A stretch of 64,000 nt of DNA, taken from assembly GCA_902562275.1 (NCBI GenBank), contig CACESS010000003.1, forward strand, positions 19,038-83,037, read 5' to 3'. The notes below the pieces were generated by a model. The model was not told where the DNA came from, did no database searches, and was given only the letters and a program-made list of their open reading frames with translations. This document shows positions 49,701 through 58,258 of this stretch, in pieces; the stretch's first letter is position 1, and the number at the start of each line of letters is the position of its first letter. Origin of the DNA: an uncultured Alphaproteobacteria bacterium (GTDB lineage Bacteria > Pseudomonadota > Alphaproteobacteria > HIMB59 > GCA-002718135). The translations under genes and the position numbers were made by a program.

Positions 49701-50107
49701 TATCAGAAACTAACTATCAGTTTGAATTAGCTATATTTAGTGAAAATTTATATAAATACAGACCTTTATTAAAAGAAGGTAATTTATTAATTTTTAATGT
49801 TGATATTGTTAAAAATAATACCGATACTCGGTTTATAGTAAGAGAAATATCATCACTTGAAAAAACTTTTATTAATAAAAAATATAAATTTAATATTTAT
49901 GCAAGTATTAAAAATATAGATGAGATAAAATATAATATATTTGAAAAATCAATAAATACTAAAGTTGATAATAATATTGATCTCTTTATTAATGTGGATC
50001 AAAAGCTGGTTAATTTTAACTTTAACAAATACTCAATAAAATCTTACAAAAAACTTGACGATTTAAATAAATCAAAAATTTTAGATTATTCATTAGAAAT
50101 ATCTTGA
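46703..50107 (+). CDS. dnaE: DNA polymerase III subunit alpha
   Basis: A 1134-residue replicative polymerase of the DnaE1 type. It has an N-terminal PHP domain (FIHLRSLSSYSLSESTLKI), a palm with the catalytic aspartates in PDFDIDF near residue 392 and IKFDFLGL near 550, fingers (LFRPGPMDNIPSF; GYGFNKSHAAAYALISYQTA), a helix-hairpin-helix near 880, and an OB domain near 990-1060. It is slightly shorter than the E. coli protein, mostly at the C-terminus. It follows lolD by overlap, as usual in Alphaproteobacteria. Confidence 0.97.
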   Translation: MNNTFIHLRSLSSYSLSESTLKITNLVDLAKKNEMPAIAITDNNNMFGVFEFSKECVKNNIQPIIGTSINLLDVVVNSQISQVTFLVKNEVGYRNLLELSSLSHLNEGNNVGIYFSQLEKFSEGLFCYIGGEFNPLLLLNKENKKKDIIELIGNFKKVFKQNFLFEIQRINDQNIDFFEKEFINLSKEFDIPLIGSNNIKYANKDDYSAHDALLCIAQKSTINNSQRNTSNENIYFKSNEEMYLNFEDIPEIIQNNLNISLSCNYFPESTKPQLPEFKNDLNLSAENFLLKSSELGLEKKIKEKNIKNTQIYSDRLKYENEIIIRMGFAGYFLIVADFVNWAKEKFIPVGPGRGSGAGSLVAWCLGITDLDPLEYDLLFERFLNPERVSMPDFDIDFCQTRRDEVIAYVNNKYGSECVAHIITFGTLASRAAVRDIGRVLEVPYGEVDSFAKLIPFNPSNPLTLSESIKSERSLQERISSDERISNIIDVSLKIEGTHRHASTHAAGVVIGHEKLSKVVPLYKDQNTNTNATQFSMKYVEEAGLIKFDFLGLTTLSIIDDCIKLIVKENKNFLINKIPLNDTKTYDQLSKGDTVGIFQLESNGMGSVLRQLQPDRFEEIIAVVALFRPGPMDNIPSFCNRKHGREEIKYLHSMLEDVLKETYGIIVYQEQVMQIAQVLSNYSLGEADLLRRAMGKKIQKEMDMQKSRFIEGAVQNNIDKKEASKIFDLVDKFAGYGFNKSHAAAYALISYQTAYLKANFPHEFLTATLNYSIDRTDKIILLKQEIERLNINFLKPDINFSDPLFSIETNDTLKSIRFGLAAIKGVGLKSISSMVDERNKNGKFKSIVDFMNRVSKEVINKRQLEKLIQAGAFDSIEANRSKLFNNVPKFVELFGGEKNINQDMLFEEDEISFEDTNLFNQNYEKWNNTEILSNELEVIGFYFSDHPLNLYPKKFFELENINLFKDYLENNNTNSIKVCGAILDIKERSNKDGKKYAFITVSETNYQFELAIFSENLYKYRPLLKEGNLLIFNVDIVKNNTDTRFIVREISSLEKTFINKKYKFNIYASIKNIDEIKYNIFEKSINTKVDNNIDLFINVDQKLVNFNFNKYSIKSYKKLDDLNKSKILDYSLEIS

Positions 50108-50153
50108 AATAATAACACATTATAATAATAGATCATTCAAATTAAATCTAGCA

Positions 50154-50200
50154 CACAGAAAAAACCGGTGTTTTTGTTTCTGTGGAGGTTAAACCGGGAG
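50154..50200 (+). promoter_or_regulatory. rpsB leader RNA with pseudoknot (S2 autoregulation candidate)
   Basis: CACAGAAA (50154-50161) pairs perfectly with TTTCTGTG (50177-50184). Within its loop, CCGGT (50165-50169) can pair with ACCGG (50193-50197), forming an H-type pseudoknot that runs into the GGGAG Shine-Dalgarno of rpsB (50196-50200). This matches the known rpsB leader RNAs of Proteobacteria and of Pelagibacter, where S2 represses its own operon. Regulation here is inferred. Confidence 0.75.
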
Positions 50201-50205
50201 TAAAT

Positions 50206-50961
50206 ATGAATTTACCAGAAGTTAAAATTGAAGATCTCTTAGAGTCAGGTGTACATTTTGGTCACAATGTAAGAAGATGGAATCCTAAGATGAAAGAATA
50301 TATTTATGGTGTAAGAAATAATATACATATTTTTGATTTAAGAATTACCTTGGAGTTATTAAATACAGCTCTTACCAAAATACATGAAACTGTATCAAAA
50401 TCAGGAACAATTCTTTTTGTTGGCACTAAAAAGCAGTGCAGTGATATTGTTAAGGAATTGGCGATTTTAAATAATAATTATTATGTAAATAAAAGATGGT
50501 TAGGTGGAACTCTCACTAATTGGAAAACGATATCAAACTCAATTAAAAGACTTGAGGAAATAGAATTATTTTTAAAGAACAATGAGGAATCAAAAAATTT
50601 ATCTAAAAAAGAATTACTTGATATTTCAAGAGAAAAACAAAAACTTGATTTAAATATTGGTGGTATCAGAACTTTAAATGGTAAACCAGATTTATTAGTA
50701 GTTTTTGATGTAATAAAAGATAAAATTGCAGTACGTGAAGCAAATAAGCTTAATATTCCTGTTGTTGCTATAGTAGATTCCAATGCTGACCCTGAAAATA
50801 TAGATTATGTTATTCCAGGTAATGATGATGCTCTTAGATCTATAAATCTCTACAAAAATTATTTTTCTGAAACTATTCAAGATGCAACTAATTTTCAAAA
50901 TCAATCTGATGAAAAAGATAATGATAAGAATGAAGATAATTTAAAAAAGGATGAAAAATAA
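50206..50961 (+). CDS. rpsB: 30S ribosomal protein S2
   Basis: A 251-residue protein starting at ATG 50206 behind GGGAG. VHFGHNVRRWNPKMKEYIYG, FVGTKKQ, RWLGGTLTNWKT and AIVDSNADPENIDYVIPGND are S2 landmarks. An in-frame GTG at 50182 lies inside the leader pseudoknot and is rejected. The C-terminal 20 residues are a charged Asp/Lys/Asn tail. One base is shared with the tsf start. Confidence 0.97.
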   Translation: MNLPEVKIEDLLESGVHFGHNVRRWNPKMKEYIYGVRNNIHIFDLRITLELLNTALTKIHETVSKSGTILFVGTKKQCSDIVKELAILNNNYYVNKRWLGGTLTNWKTISNSIKRLEEIELFLKNNEESKNLSKKELLDISREKQKLDLNIGGIRTLNGKPDLLVVFDVIKDKIAVREANKLNIPVVAIVDSNADPENIDYVIPGNDDALRSINLYKNYFSETIQDATNFQNQSDEKDNDKNEDNLKKDEK

Positions 50962-51812
50962 TGTCAAGCATTACAGATCTAATTAAAGAATTAAGAGATA
51001 AAACAGGCGCTGGTTTTTTGGATTGTAAAAAAACTTTAGAAGAAAACAATAATGATATTGAAAATTCTATAGAAGCTTTAAGAAAAAAGGGTCTTGCTAA
51101 AGCATCTAAAAAAAGTGATAGAGCAGCAAACGAAGGTGCTGTAGGTTTTTATTCTAATAAAGATATTACAGTTTTAATTAAAGTTAATAGTGAAACTGAT
51201 TTTGCAGCAAAAAGTGATACATTCCTTGATTTTCTTGATAATTTAGGTGCACTAGTATTAGAAAATAACACAATAATAGATAAGAATAATCTTTTAAACC
51301 TAAAGTATGAAGATGGAACAATTAAAGATTATTTTGATTCAATGATTGCAAAAATAGGAGAAAATTTAATTTTAAGTGATCTTCTAATTAAAGAAAATAA
51401 AGATTCTTATTATTCTTATTACATTCATAATAGTTACAGAGGTAATATTGGGAAAATTGTATCATTGTTAGAATTTACGTCTACTAACAAGGAACAAGAA
51501 ATTGAAATTTTATCTAAAAATTTGTGCATGCATATTGCTGCGATGAAACCTGAATCTTTAGACATTAAAGATTTAGATAAAAATCTAGTTGAGAGAGAAG
51601 AAAAAATTCAAAGAGAATTGATCTTAAGTTCCGGAAAACCCTCAAATATAATTGATAAAATTTTAGAAGGGAAAATGAAAAAATTTTACAGTGAAGTAAC
51701 TTTATTGAACCAATTTTATATTTTAGATCAAGATAAATTAGTAAAAACTGTCATTGAAGAACATTCTAAATATGAATTTAAACTAAAATCTTTTGAAATA
51801 ATAAGTTTGTAG
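50961..51812 (+). CDS. tsf: translation elongation factor Ts
   Basis: A 283-residue nucleotide-exchange factor for EF-Tu. The UBA-like N-terminus [20 protein letters not shown] and [12 protein letters not shown] are diagnostic, and [10 protein letters not shown] is in the core domain. Partner of rpsB in nearly all bacteria, and read from the same transcript here (one-base overlap). Confidence 0.97.
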   Translation: MSSITDLIKELRDKTGAGFLDCKKTLEENNNDIENSIEALRKKGLAKASKKSDRAANEGAVGFYSNKDITVLIKVNSETDFAAKSDTFLDFLDNLGALVLENNTIIDKNNLLNLKYEDGTIKDYFDSMIAKIGENLILSDLLIKENKDSYYSYYIHNSYRGNIGKIVSLLEFTSTNKEQEIEILSKNLCMHIAAMKPESLDIKDLDKNLVEREEKIQRELILSSGKPSNIIDKILEGKMKKFYSEVTLLNQFYILDQDKLVKTVIEEHSKYEFKLKSFEIISL

Positions 51813-51813
51813 T

Positions 51814-52515
51814 ATGAGTAAAAGAATTTTACTTAAAATTTCTGGAGAGTCTTTAATGGGTTCTTCTAATTATGGGATAGACGTTTCAACAATTAATAAA
51901 ATTTCTAATGAAATAAAGAATGTTTATAAAAAAAAATATCAAATATGCCTCATTATAGGTGGCGGTAATATTTTTAGAGGAATTAAAGGTGCATCAGAAG
52001 GAATAGATAGATCTACATCCGACTATATGGGCATGTTAGCAACAGTAATGAATGCATTATCACTTCAGAGTAGTTTAGAAAAAAATGGCGTCCCAACGAG
52101 AGTTCAATCTGCCATTACAATGTCTCAAATTGCAGAGCCTTACATAAGAAGAAGAGCATTAAGGCATTTAGAACGAAATAGAATAGTTATATTTGCAGCT
52201 GGCACAGGCAACCCTTTTTTTTCTACAGATACTGCAGCGACCTTAAGGGCTTCTGAGTTGGATTGTAAATTAATTATCAAAGCAACAAAAGTTAATGGCA
52301 TTTATAATAAAGATCCAATAAAGCATAAAAATGCCAAACTTATAAAAAATATTTCATATAATGAAGTTATAAATCAGAACTTACAAGTTATGGATCTTAC
52401 TGCAATTAGTTTGGCAAAAGACACAAAAATACCAATTTTTATAACAAATATATTTAATAAAAATTCTCTAATTAATGTTTTGAATCGTCGAGGTTCCTAT
52501 AGTAAGATAAGTTGA
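51814..52515 (+). CDS. pyrH: UMP kinase
   Basis: A 233-residue hexameric kinase of the amino acid kinase fold that phosphorylates UMP to [14 protein letters not shown] at the start, [23 protein letters not shown] and [13 protein letters not shown] are the ATP and UMP site motifs. It follows tsf after one base and is unrelated in fold to eukaryotic UMP/CMP kinase. Confidence 0.97.
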   Translation: MSKRILLKISGESLMGSSNYGIDVSTINKISNEIKNVYKKKYQICLIIGGGNIFRGIKGASEGIDRSTSDYMGMLATVMNALSLQSSLEKNGVPTRVQSAITMSQIAEPYIRRRALRHLERNRIVIFAAGTGNPFFSTDTAATLRASELDCKLIIKATKVNGIYNKDPIKHKNAKLIKNISYNEVINQNLQVMDLTAISLAKDTKIPIFITNIFNKNSLINVLNRRGSYSKIS

Positions 52516-52517
52516 GT

Positions 52518-53060
52518 ATGATTGATTTTGAAAGTAAAATGAGTTCTGCTGTTTCACATTATGAAAAAGAACTTAATACACTAAGAACATCAAGGGCCAA
52601 TCCATCAATGTTAGATAGTATATTTGTTGATGCATATGGTTCAAAAACGCCTTTAAATCAATTAGGTAATATTTCAATACAAGATGCATCTTCTATAATT
52701 ATACAAATTTGGGACACATCATTAATTAAATCAATAGAAAATGCTATCACAGAATCTAATCTAGGAATAAATCCTCAAGTTGATGGTCAAATAATCAGGT
52801 TGCCAATACCAAAACTTAGTGAAGAAAGAAGAAAAGAAATAATTAAAGTAGCATCTGAAATTGCAGAGAATTCAAGAATTACAATTAGAAATATAAGAAG
52901 AGATTTCATAGAAACTTCTAAAAATGAAAAAAAAAATTCCAACCTTTCTGAAGATGATCTAAAGAGAAAAATTAATGAAATACAAAAAATTACAGATAAT
53001 AATATAGACAAAATTGACAAAATATTAGAAGCAAAAAAAATTGATATTTTGAAAGTTTAA
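52518..53060 (+). CDS. frr: ribosome recycling factor
   Basis: A 180-residue protein that splits ribosomes after termination together with EF-G. The core TSRANPSMLDSIFVDAYGSK, IRLPIPKLSEERRKEI and IRNIRRDFI are strongly conserved. I use ATG 52518; a TTG at 52512 that overlaps the pyrH stop would add two residues and is equally possible given how often such overlaps occur here. Confidence 0.96.
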   Translation: MIDFESKMSSAVSHYEKELNTLRTSRANPSMLDSIFVDAYGSKTPLNQLGNISIQDASSIIIQIWDTSLIKSIENAITESNLGINPQVDGQIIRLPIPKLSEERRKEIIKVASEIAENSRITIRNIRRDFIETSKNEKKNSNLSEDDLKRKINEIQKITDNNIDKIDKILEAKKIDILKV

Positions 53061-53062
53061 GA

Positions 53063-53743
53063 TTGAACAACTTAGAACATATAGCATTTATACTTGATGG
53101 AAATAAGAGATGGGCAAAAAAAAATAAATTTTCTAATTTTATTGGTTACTCAAAAGGCTTTGAAAATATTAAAAACTTAGTAAATTTTTCTCTAAATATA
53201 AAATTAAAAAATCTTACACTTTATGCTTTATCATCAGAAAATTTTCATCGATCTTCAATAGATTTAATTTATGATATAATTTACAAAAATTTTCAAAAAT
53301 ATTTTAATGATTTGGTTTTTAATAATGGTGTTAGAATAAAAATATTTGGTTCTAGAAAAAACTTACCAAAAAAAATTATAGGAATTTTTGAAAATATAGA
53401 AAAATTATCTTCAGATAATAACAAATTAAATTTGAATATTGCCTTTAACTATGGTTTCAAAGATGAAATAAAAAAAGTACTTAACAAAGTTAAAGACAAC
53501 TGTTCAAATATTAATCTTAATAATGAACAAGAAATTAATAAACTATTTGACATAGGCACATTTCCTGATCCTGATATTCTTATTAGAACTGGTGGATATA
53601 AAAGATTAAGTAATTTTATTATGTATAATTTGACATATACAGAACTTTTTTTTACAGATACATTATGGCCTGATTTTTCTGAAAAAGAATTTAATGCTAT
53701 TATTAATGAATATTTAAATATTAGTAGAAAATATGGTTTATAA
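53063..53743 (+). CDS. uppS: polyprenyl diphosphate synthase (undecaprenyl pyrophosphate synthase)
   Basis: A 226-residue cis-prenyltransferase that makes the C55 carrier lipid for peptidoglycan and surface polymers. HIAFILDGNKRWAKKN holds the catalytic aspartate and phosphate-binding residues, and PDILIRTGGYKRLSNFIMY and ELFFTDTLWPDF are the other conserved regions. TTG is the only reasonable start. It is somewhat shorter than the E. coli enzyme (253). Confidence 0.94.
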   Translation: MNNLEHIAFILDGNKRWAKKNKFSNFIGYSKGFENIKNLVNFSLNIKLKNLTLYALSSENFHRSSIDLIYDIIYKNFQKYFNDLVFNNGVRIKIFGSRKNLPKKIIGIFENIEKLSSDNNKLNLNIAFNYGFKDEIKKVLNKVKDNCSNINLNNEQEINKLFDIGTFPDPDILIRTGGYKRLSNFIMYNLTYTELFFTDTLWPDFSEKEFNAIINEYLNISRKYGL

Positions 53744-54356
53744 AAACTTTTTATTAAGATCTTTATTTTCATCAATTTTTTTTTTAATTTATTTCTTTAT
53801 TTCTTATATTAATTTTACGTTTGTATTTTATTTAATACTTTTAATATATTCTATTATTTTGATAGAAATTATCTTATATTTTAAAAAATATAAATTGATT
53901 CCAATTATTTATATTATTTTATCTTTAATGTTTTTTTTTAATATTGATTTTAAAAAAATAGACATCATAGATTTTAACTTTATAATTGTTATCATAATTA
54001 CTTTTGATATTTTCTCTTATATAATTGGTAAAATTTTTGGGAAAAATAAATTAATTAATATTAGTCCAAATAAAACAATTGAAGGTTTAACCGGTGGTAT
54101 AATTGCATCTTTTTCTTTTGCAATTACATTTTCTTACTATTTTGACATTTTAATTGATATACAATCAATTATTTTTATTATTTTAATAATTTCTTCTTCA
54201 TTATCTGGAGATATTATTGAGTCATATTTTAAAAGAAAAAATAATTTAAAAAATTCAAGTAATTTTATTCCTGGTCACGGTGGTGTTTTTGATAGATTTG
54301 ATAGTTTTTTGTTTTCTATTATTATTTATTCTATATTTATTAATTTTAGATTATGA
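53733..54356 (+). CDS. cdsA: phosphatidate cytidylyltransferase
   Basis: A 207-residue membrane protein with about six helices that makes CDP-diacylglycerol for phospholipid synthesis. The family signature is clear near the C-terminus: SGDIIESYFKRKNNLKNSSN followed by PGHGGVFDRFDSF. It is 60-80 residues shorter than typical CdsA, at the N-terminal side, but the catalytic part is whole. It overlaps uppS by 11 nt and dxr by 4 nt. Confidence 0.92.
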   Translation: MVYKNFLLRSLFSSIFFLIYFFISYINFTFVFYLILLIYSIILIEIILYFKKYKLIPIIYIILSLMFFFNIDFKKIDIIDFNFIIVIIITFDIFSYIIGKIFGKNKLINISPNKTIEGLTGGIIASFSFAITFSYYFDILIDIQSIIFIILIISSSLSGDIIESYFKRKNNLKNSSNFIPGHGGVFDRFDSFLFSIIIYSIFINFRL

Positions 54357-55507
54357 AAATAAATATATTTGGTAGTACGGGAGTAATAGGAAAAAAAACT
54401 TTAGAATTAATAGATAAAGATTTCACAAATATAAAAATTAATTTAATTTGTGCCAAATCTAACTTTAAATTACTCAAAAAACAAATTTATAAATATAATC
54501 CAAAATATGCATTTCTTTATGATATAGATAGATTTCCAAAATTTAATTATAAAATTAACAAAACAAAAATTTTAAATTTTAATGAATTAACAAATTATTT
54601 ATTAGAAAGTAAATCAAATTTAAGTGTTTTAGCAATATCTGGATATAAATCATTATATTTTCTTGAAAGTATAATCCAAAATACTGATAACCTAGGATTA
54701 GCAAATAAAGAGTCTATTGTTTCAGCTGGACATCTTTTTAAAAAGAAAAAATATCTTTCTAAGACAAATATTTTCCCTTTAGACTCAGAACACTTTTCTT
54801 TATATGAATTTTTTAAGAAAACAAATCAAACTAAAAATAATATAAATAAAATAATCCTTACTGCATCAGGTGGGCCTTTTTATAAAAAAAAATTTAATGA
54901 TTTAAAAACCATTACATTGTTACAAGCCACAAATCATCCAAAATGGAAAATGGGATATAAAAATAGTATTGATTCTGCTACATTGGTAAACAAATGTTTA
55001 GAATTAATTGAGGCCCATTATTTATTCGATATACCTTTTAAAAAAATGGATATTCTTGTTCATCCAGAAGCGATTGTTCATTCTGCAATTGAATATAAAA
55101 ATTATATAACTCATCTCAATCTTTTCAAAAATGATATGAAAATACCAATTTTAAACTTTTTACTTTCTTCAAAATATAAAAATAATTTGATTAAAAAGAA
55201 TAAATACTTACTAAACTTTAATAATCTAAATTTTCATAAAGTTAAAAATGATATTTTTCCAATTTATAAATTTTTTAATAAAATTGATAAAGAAATTCCT
55301 CAAAACTTAATTAAATTTAATGTTGGAAATGAATTTGCAGTGAATTTATTTAAAAACAATAAAATTAATTACACAGATATTTACAAAATTATTAAAAAAG
55401 TTACTTCTTTAAATTTGTATTCTTCTGTAAACAACATTAATGATATTATTAACTATCATGAAGAAATTGAAAAAAATTTATCAAAAACTAAATTATATTC
55501 TAATTAG
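54353..55507 (+). CDS. dxr: 1-deoxy-D-xylulose 5-phosphate reductoisomerase
   Basis: A 384-residue enzyme of the MEP isoprenoid pathway that makes methylerythritol phosphate with NADPH. INIFGSTGVIGKKTLELI is the NADPH site, ANKESIVSAG and LDSEHFSLYEF are metal/substrate motifs, and TASGGPF and ATNHPKWKMGYKNSIDSATL follow. It provides precursors for UppS. Downstream, rseP, which normally comes next, is missing; bamA begins inside the dxr end. Confidence 0.95.
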   Translation: MKINIFGSTGVIGKKTLELIDKDFTNIKINLICAKSNFKLLKKQIYKYNPKYAFLYDIDRFPKFNYKINKTKILNFNELTNYLLESKSNLSVLAISGYKSLYFLESIIQNTDNLGLANKESIVSAGHLFKKKKYLSKTNIFPLDSEHFSLYEFFKKTNQTKNNINKIILTASGGPFYKKKFNDLKTITLLQATNHPKWKMGYKNSIDSATLVNKCLELIEAHYLFDIPFKKMDILVHPEAIVHSAIEYKNYITHLNLFKNDMKIPILNFLLSSKYKNNLIKKNKYLLNFNNLNFHKVKNDIFPIYKFFNKIDKEIPQNLIKFNVGNEFAVNLFKNNKINYTDIYKIIKKVTSLNLYSSVNNINDIINYHEEIEKNLSKTKLYSN

Positions 55508-57728
55508 TTTATTTGTTTGTTTCTCTATTTGTAAAGCGGTTATAGCTAGTGATAATTTATTTATAATACAGGGAAATAACTTTACTGACTCCAACGTTAT
55601 TATTTCATTATTAAAAAATATTCCACAAAATTTAGATGAAGAATACAGTAATGAGATTATAAAAGTTTTAAATGAGTCAAACCTTTTTTCTGATGTTAGG
55701 GTAAATTTTATTGATAATAAATACAATATTATTGTTAAGGAATATCCTAACATAAGAAAAATTTATTTTGAAAATAATGAAAGATTAGAAAATGATGAAT
55801 TACGTCATATTGCAAATGATCTAGGTCTAACAAACTTAAATAGTAAATCCTTAAACTTATTCATCAATGAAACAAAAAAAGTTTATGAATCCTATGGATA
55901 TAATAATATTGAAATTAAATATTATGAAAAATTTTATGAAAATAATAACACTGCTGATTTATATTTCAATATTAATGAGGGTGAAATTACTAAAATTAAA
56001 AAGATTATCATAAATGGCAATAATTCTATTTTAACAGATGATATAAAAGGAATAATTCAATCAAAAACAAAATCAATAGTTAATATTTTTGCTAATAATA
56101 ATTTTAAGCCAATAAATATTGAAAGAGATAAATTTACAATTGTAAATTATTATAAAAATAATGGATTTCTTGATGTAAATGTCCAAACACAAATTGAATA
56201 TTTAGAAACTAATAAAGTAAATATCTATTTTAATATTACAGAAGGTGAAATTTATTCATTATCATCTTTAGAAATTATTGATGAAAAAAATATATTAAAC
56301 TCTAAAACTGTAGATGAAATAAATAAAGAAATAGATTTGTTTTTATTAAATCAAACTTTTTTCTCTATTAAGAGCATTGAAGAATTTGAAAAAGAAATCT
56401 CTTCTATAATAATAAATAGTGGTCTAGATTATTTTGAAATAAACTTATATGAAAAAAAAGAAAATAAAAGTATAGGGGTATTATTTCAAGTTAATTCAAT
56501 TAAGCCAAAATATACTAATCAAATCAATATTATTGGTAACTCAAGAACATTAGATTATGTAATTAGAAGAGAATTAGATATTGTTGAGGGAGATCCAATT
56601 TTTAAAAATCAAATACCAAGCATAAGAGATAAATTGACTTCTCTTAATTTATTTGAATCCGTTATAGTTAAAGAAAAAGTTTATGATGATGATAAAGTAG
56701 ACTTGATAATAGAAGTTGAAGAAAAGCAAACTGGAACTTTGAATGCAGGAGTATCCCTAGGTACTTTAGATGGATTTGCAATTGTAACTGGTCTAAGAGA
56801 GAATAATTTTTACGGTACAGGTAGATCATTAGACTTTCTTGTTAATACTTCAGATGATAAAAATCAATTTAAGTTAGTAACATCAGATAGATTATCTTAT
56901 GAAAATGATGCCAATATTAGCTATAGCATAAATTATAAACAAGAGGATTTTTCAAATGCTAGTTCATATAAATTAGACACACTATCTTCTGGCGTTGGTA
57001 TTAATTATAAATTAAATAATAATTTCTATCATAACGTAGATTTAGAATATGTATTAAAAGACTATAGTATTACGAATTCCGCTTCTGTATCTAATTCTAT
57101 ATTAAATTCATCTGGTACAAATATTAGTTACTATATTAAAAATAATTTTCGTTTTTCAACACTTAACCGTGGATTTATTTCCAAAAAAGGAAATTATTTA
57201 AATTTTAATAATACACTAGAAACGCCAACAAGTTCTAATAATGGCTTTATGAGAAATATTCTAACTTTAAAAAAATATTATAATAAAAATAATCATATTT
57301 TTTCTGCGCAAGCAAAATTCGGAAATATTATCTCTTTAAGTAATAATGATATTCTAACTGATGACAAATTTGCTCTTGGAGGTAGATGGTTAAGGGGTTT
57401 TGATAGTTACGGTGCTGGTCCACGTAATTCAAGAACCTCTTATGTTGGTGGAAATAATTTAGCTGTAACAAAATTTGATTATTCGTATGAATTAACTAAA
57501 AATTCAAACTTTCCAATTTACATAAACTTTTTTAATGATTATGGCCTATTGTGGGAGAATAAAACTACACCCACAAATAGTGATAACAGTTTAAGATCAT
57601 CTGCTGGATTTGGCTTTAAATATTACTCACCTATTGGGCCAATTGGATTTAGTTGGGGATTTCCTCTTTTAGATGAAGAATATGATATAAAGAGAATGTT
57701 CTTATTTTCTCTAGGAAATATAGATTGA
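55458..57728 (+). CDS. bamA: outer membrane protein assembly factor BamA
   Basis: A 756-residue protein with a signal peptide (about 1-30, basic then hydrophobic ILISLFVCFSICKAV), about five POTRA repeats (to about residue 415), and a C-terminal 16-strand barrel. GGRWLRGFDSYGAGPR is the VRGF-type motif of the Omp85 family, and the protein ends in IGFSWGFPL and a short final strand. It inserts beta-barrel proteins into the outer membrane. The start at ATG 55458 overlaps dxr by 50 nt; an in-frame ATG at 55440 is less suitable as a signal peptide. Confidence 0.94.
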   Translation: MKKLKKIYQKLNYILISLFVCFSICKAVIASDNLFIIQGNNFTDSNVIISLLKNIPQNLDEEYSNEIIKVLNESNLFSDVRVNFIDNKYNIIVKEYPNIRKIYFENNERLENDELRHIANDLGLTNLNSKSLNLFINETKKVYESYGYNNIEIKYYEKFYENNNTADLYFNINEGEITKIKKIIINGNNSILTDDIKGIIQSKTKSIVNIFANNNFKPINIERDKFTIVNYYKNNGFLDVNVQTQIEYLETNKVNIYFNITEGEIYSLSSLEIIDEKNILNSKTVDEINKEIDLFLLNQTFFSIKSIEEFEKEISSIIINSGLDYFEINLYEKKENKSIGVLFQVNSIKPKYTNQINIIGNSRTLDYVIRRELDIVEGDPIFKNQIPSIRDKLTSLNLFESVIVKEKVYDDDKVDLIIEVEEKQTGTLNAGVSLGTLDGFAIVTGLRENNFYGTGRSLDFLVNTSDDKNQFKLVTSDRLSYENDANISYSINYKQEDFSNASSYKLDTLSSGVGINYKLNNNFYHNVDLEYVLKDYSITNSASVSNSILNSSGTNISYYIKNNFRFSTLNRGFISKKGNYLNFNNTLETPTSSNNGFMRNILTLKKYYNKNNHIFSAQAKFGNIISLSNNDILTDDKFALGGRWLRGFDSYGAGPRNSRTSYVGGNNLAVTKFDYSYELTKNSNFPIYINFFNDYGLLWENKTTPTNSDNSLRSSAGFGFKYYSPIGPIGFSWGFPLLDEEYDIKRMFLFSLGNID

Positions 57729-58258
57729 AGTTAATATATTTAATTATTTTAACTTGTACTGTTTTTTCATCTAAGATTATTGCTGCTCAAATAATTGCTG
57801 TCGTCAATATTCAATCTTTAATTAATAATAATAGTTTTTATAAAGAAATAATGGAGGATATGGAAATTAATCAAATAAAATATCATGAAAAATTCCAATT
57901 AAAAGAAATAGCATTAAATGATAAATTAAAAGATTTAGAGCAATCAAAATTAATCTTAAACGAAATAGAAATAAATACTCAAATAGATAACTATAATAAA
58001 GAATTAGCAGATTTTACTAATACCGTTGAAAAATTTAATTTACATTACCAAAATCAAGTTATAAATATTAAAGAGACCATTTTAAAGGAAATATTTATAT
58101 TATTAGAAAAATATGCTATCGAAAATCAGATAGATTTAATTTTAGATTCAGAAAGTTATTTAATAGCTTCTAATTCTATAGATATAACTGATAGTATTAA
58201 AGAAAAATTACAAAATATAGATTTAAAACTGGAATATATAAATTTTGAAAAAAATTAA
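57725..58258 (+). CDS. skp: OmpH/Skp family periplasmic chaperone
   Basis: A 177-residue protein starting with TTG that overlaps the bamA stop by 4 nt. It has a signal peptide (ending near IIAA) followed by the Skp start QIIAVVNIQSLINNN and long charged helices that form the trimeric tentacles. It escorts unfolded outer-membrane proteins to BamA. Sequence conservation is low, so the call leans on context and helical pattern. Confidence 0.85.
   Translation: MKLIYLIILTCTVFSSKIIAAQIIAVVNIQSLINNNSFYKEIMEDMEINQIKYHEKFQLKEIALNDKLKDLEQSKLILNEIEINTQIDNYNKELADFTNTVEKFNLHYQNQVINIKETILKEIFILLEKYAIENQIDLILDSESYLIASNSIDITDSIKEKLQNIDLKLEYINFEKN

Noticed and set aside
50481..50783. Antisense reading frame opposite rpsB
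   Set aside because: It lies fully within a well-supported gene and its translation shows no family motif; it reflects the complementary codon pattern.
53449..53775. Antisense frame opposite uppS/cdsA
   Set aside because: It overlaps two conserved genes; its hydrophobic translation is expected from A/T-rich complementary codons.
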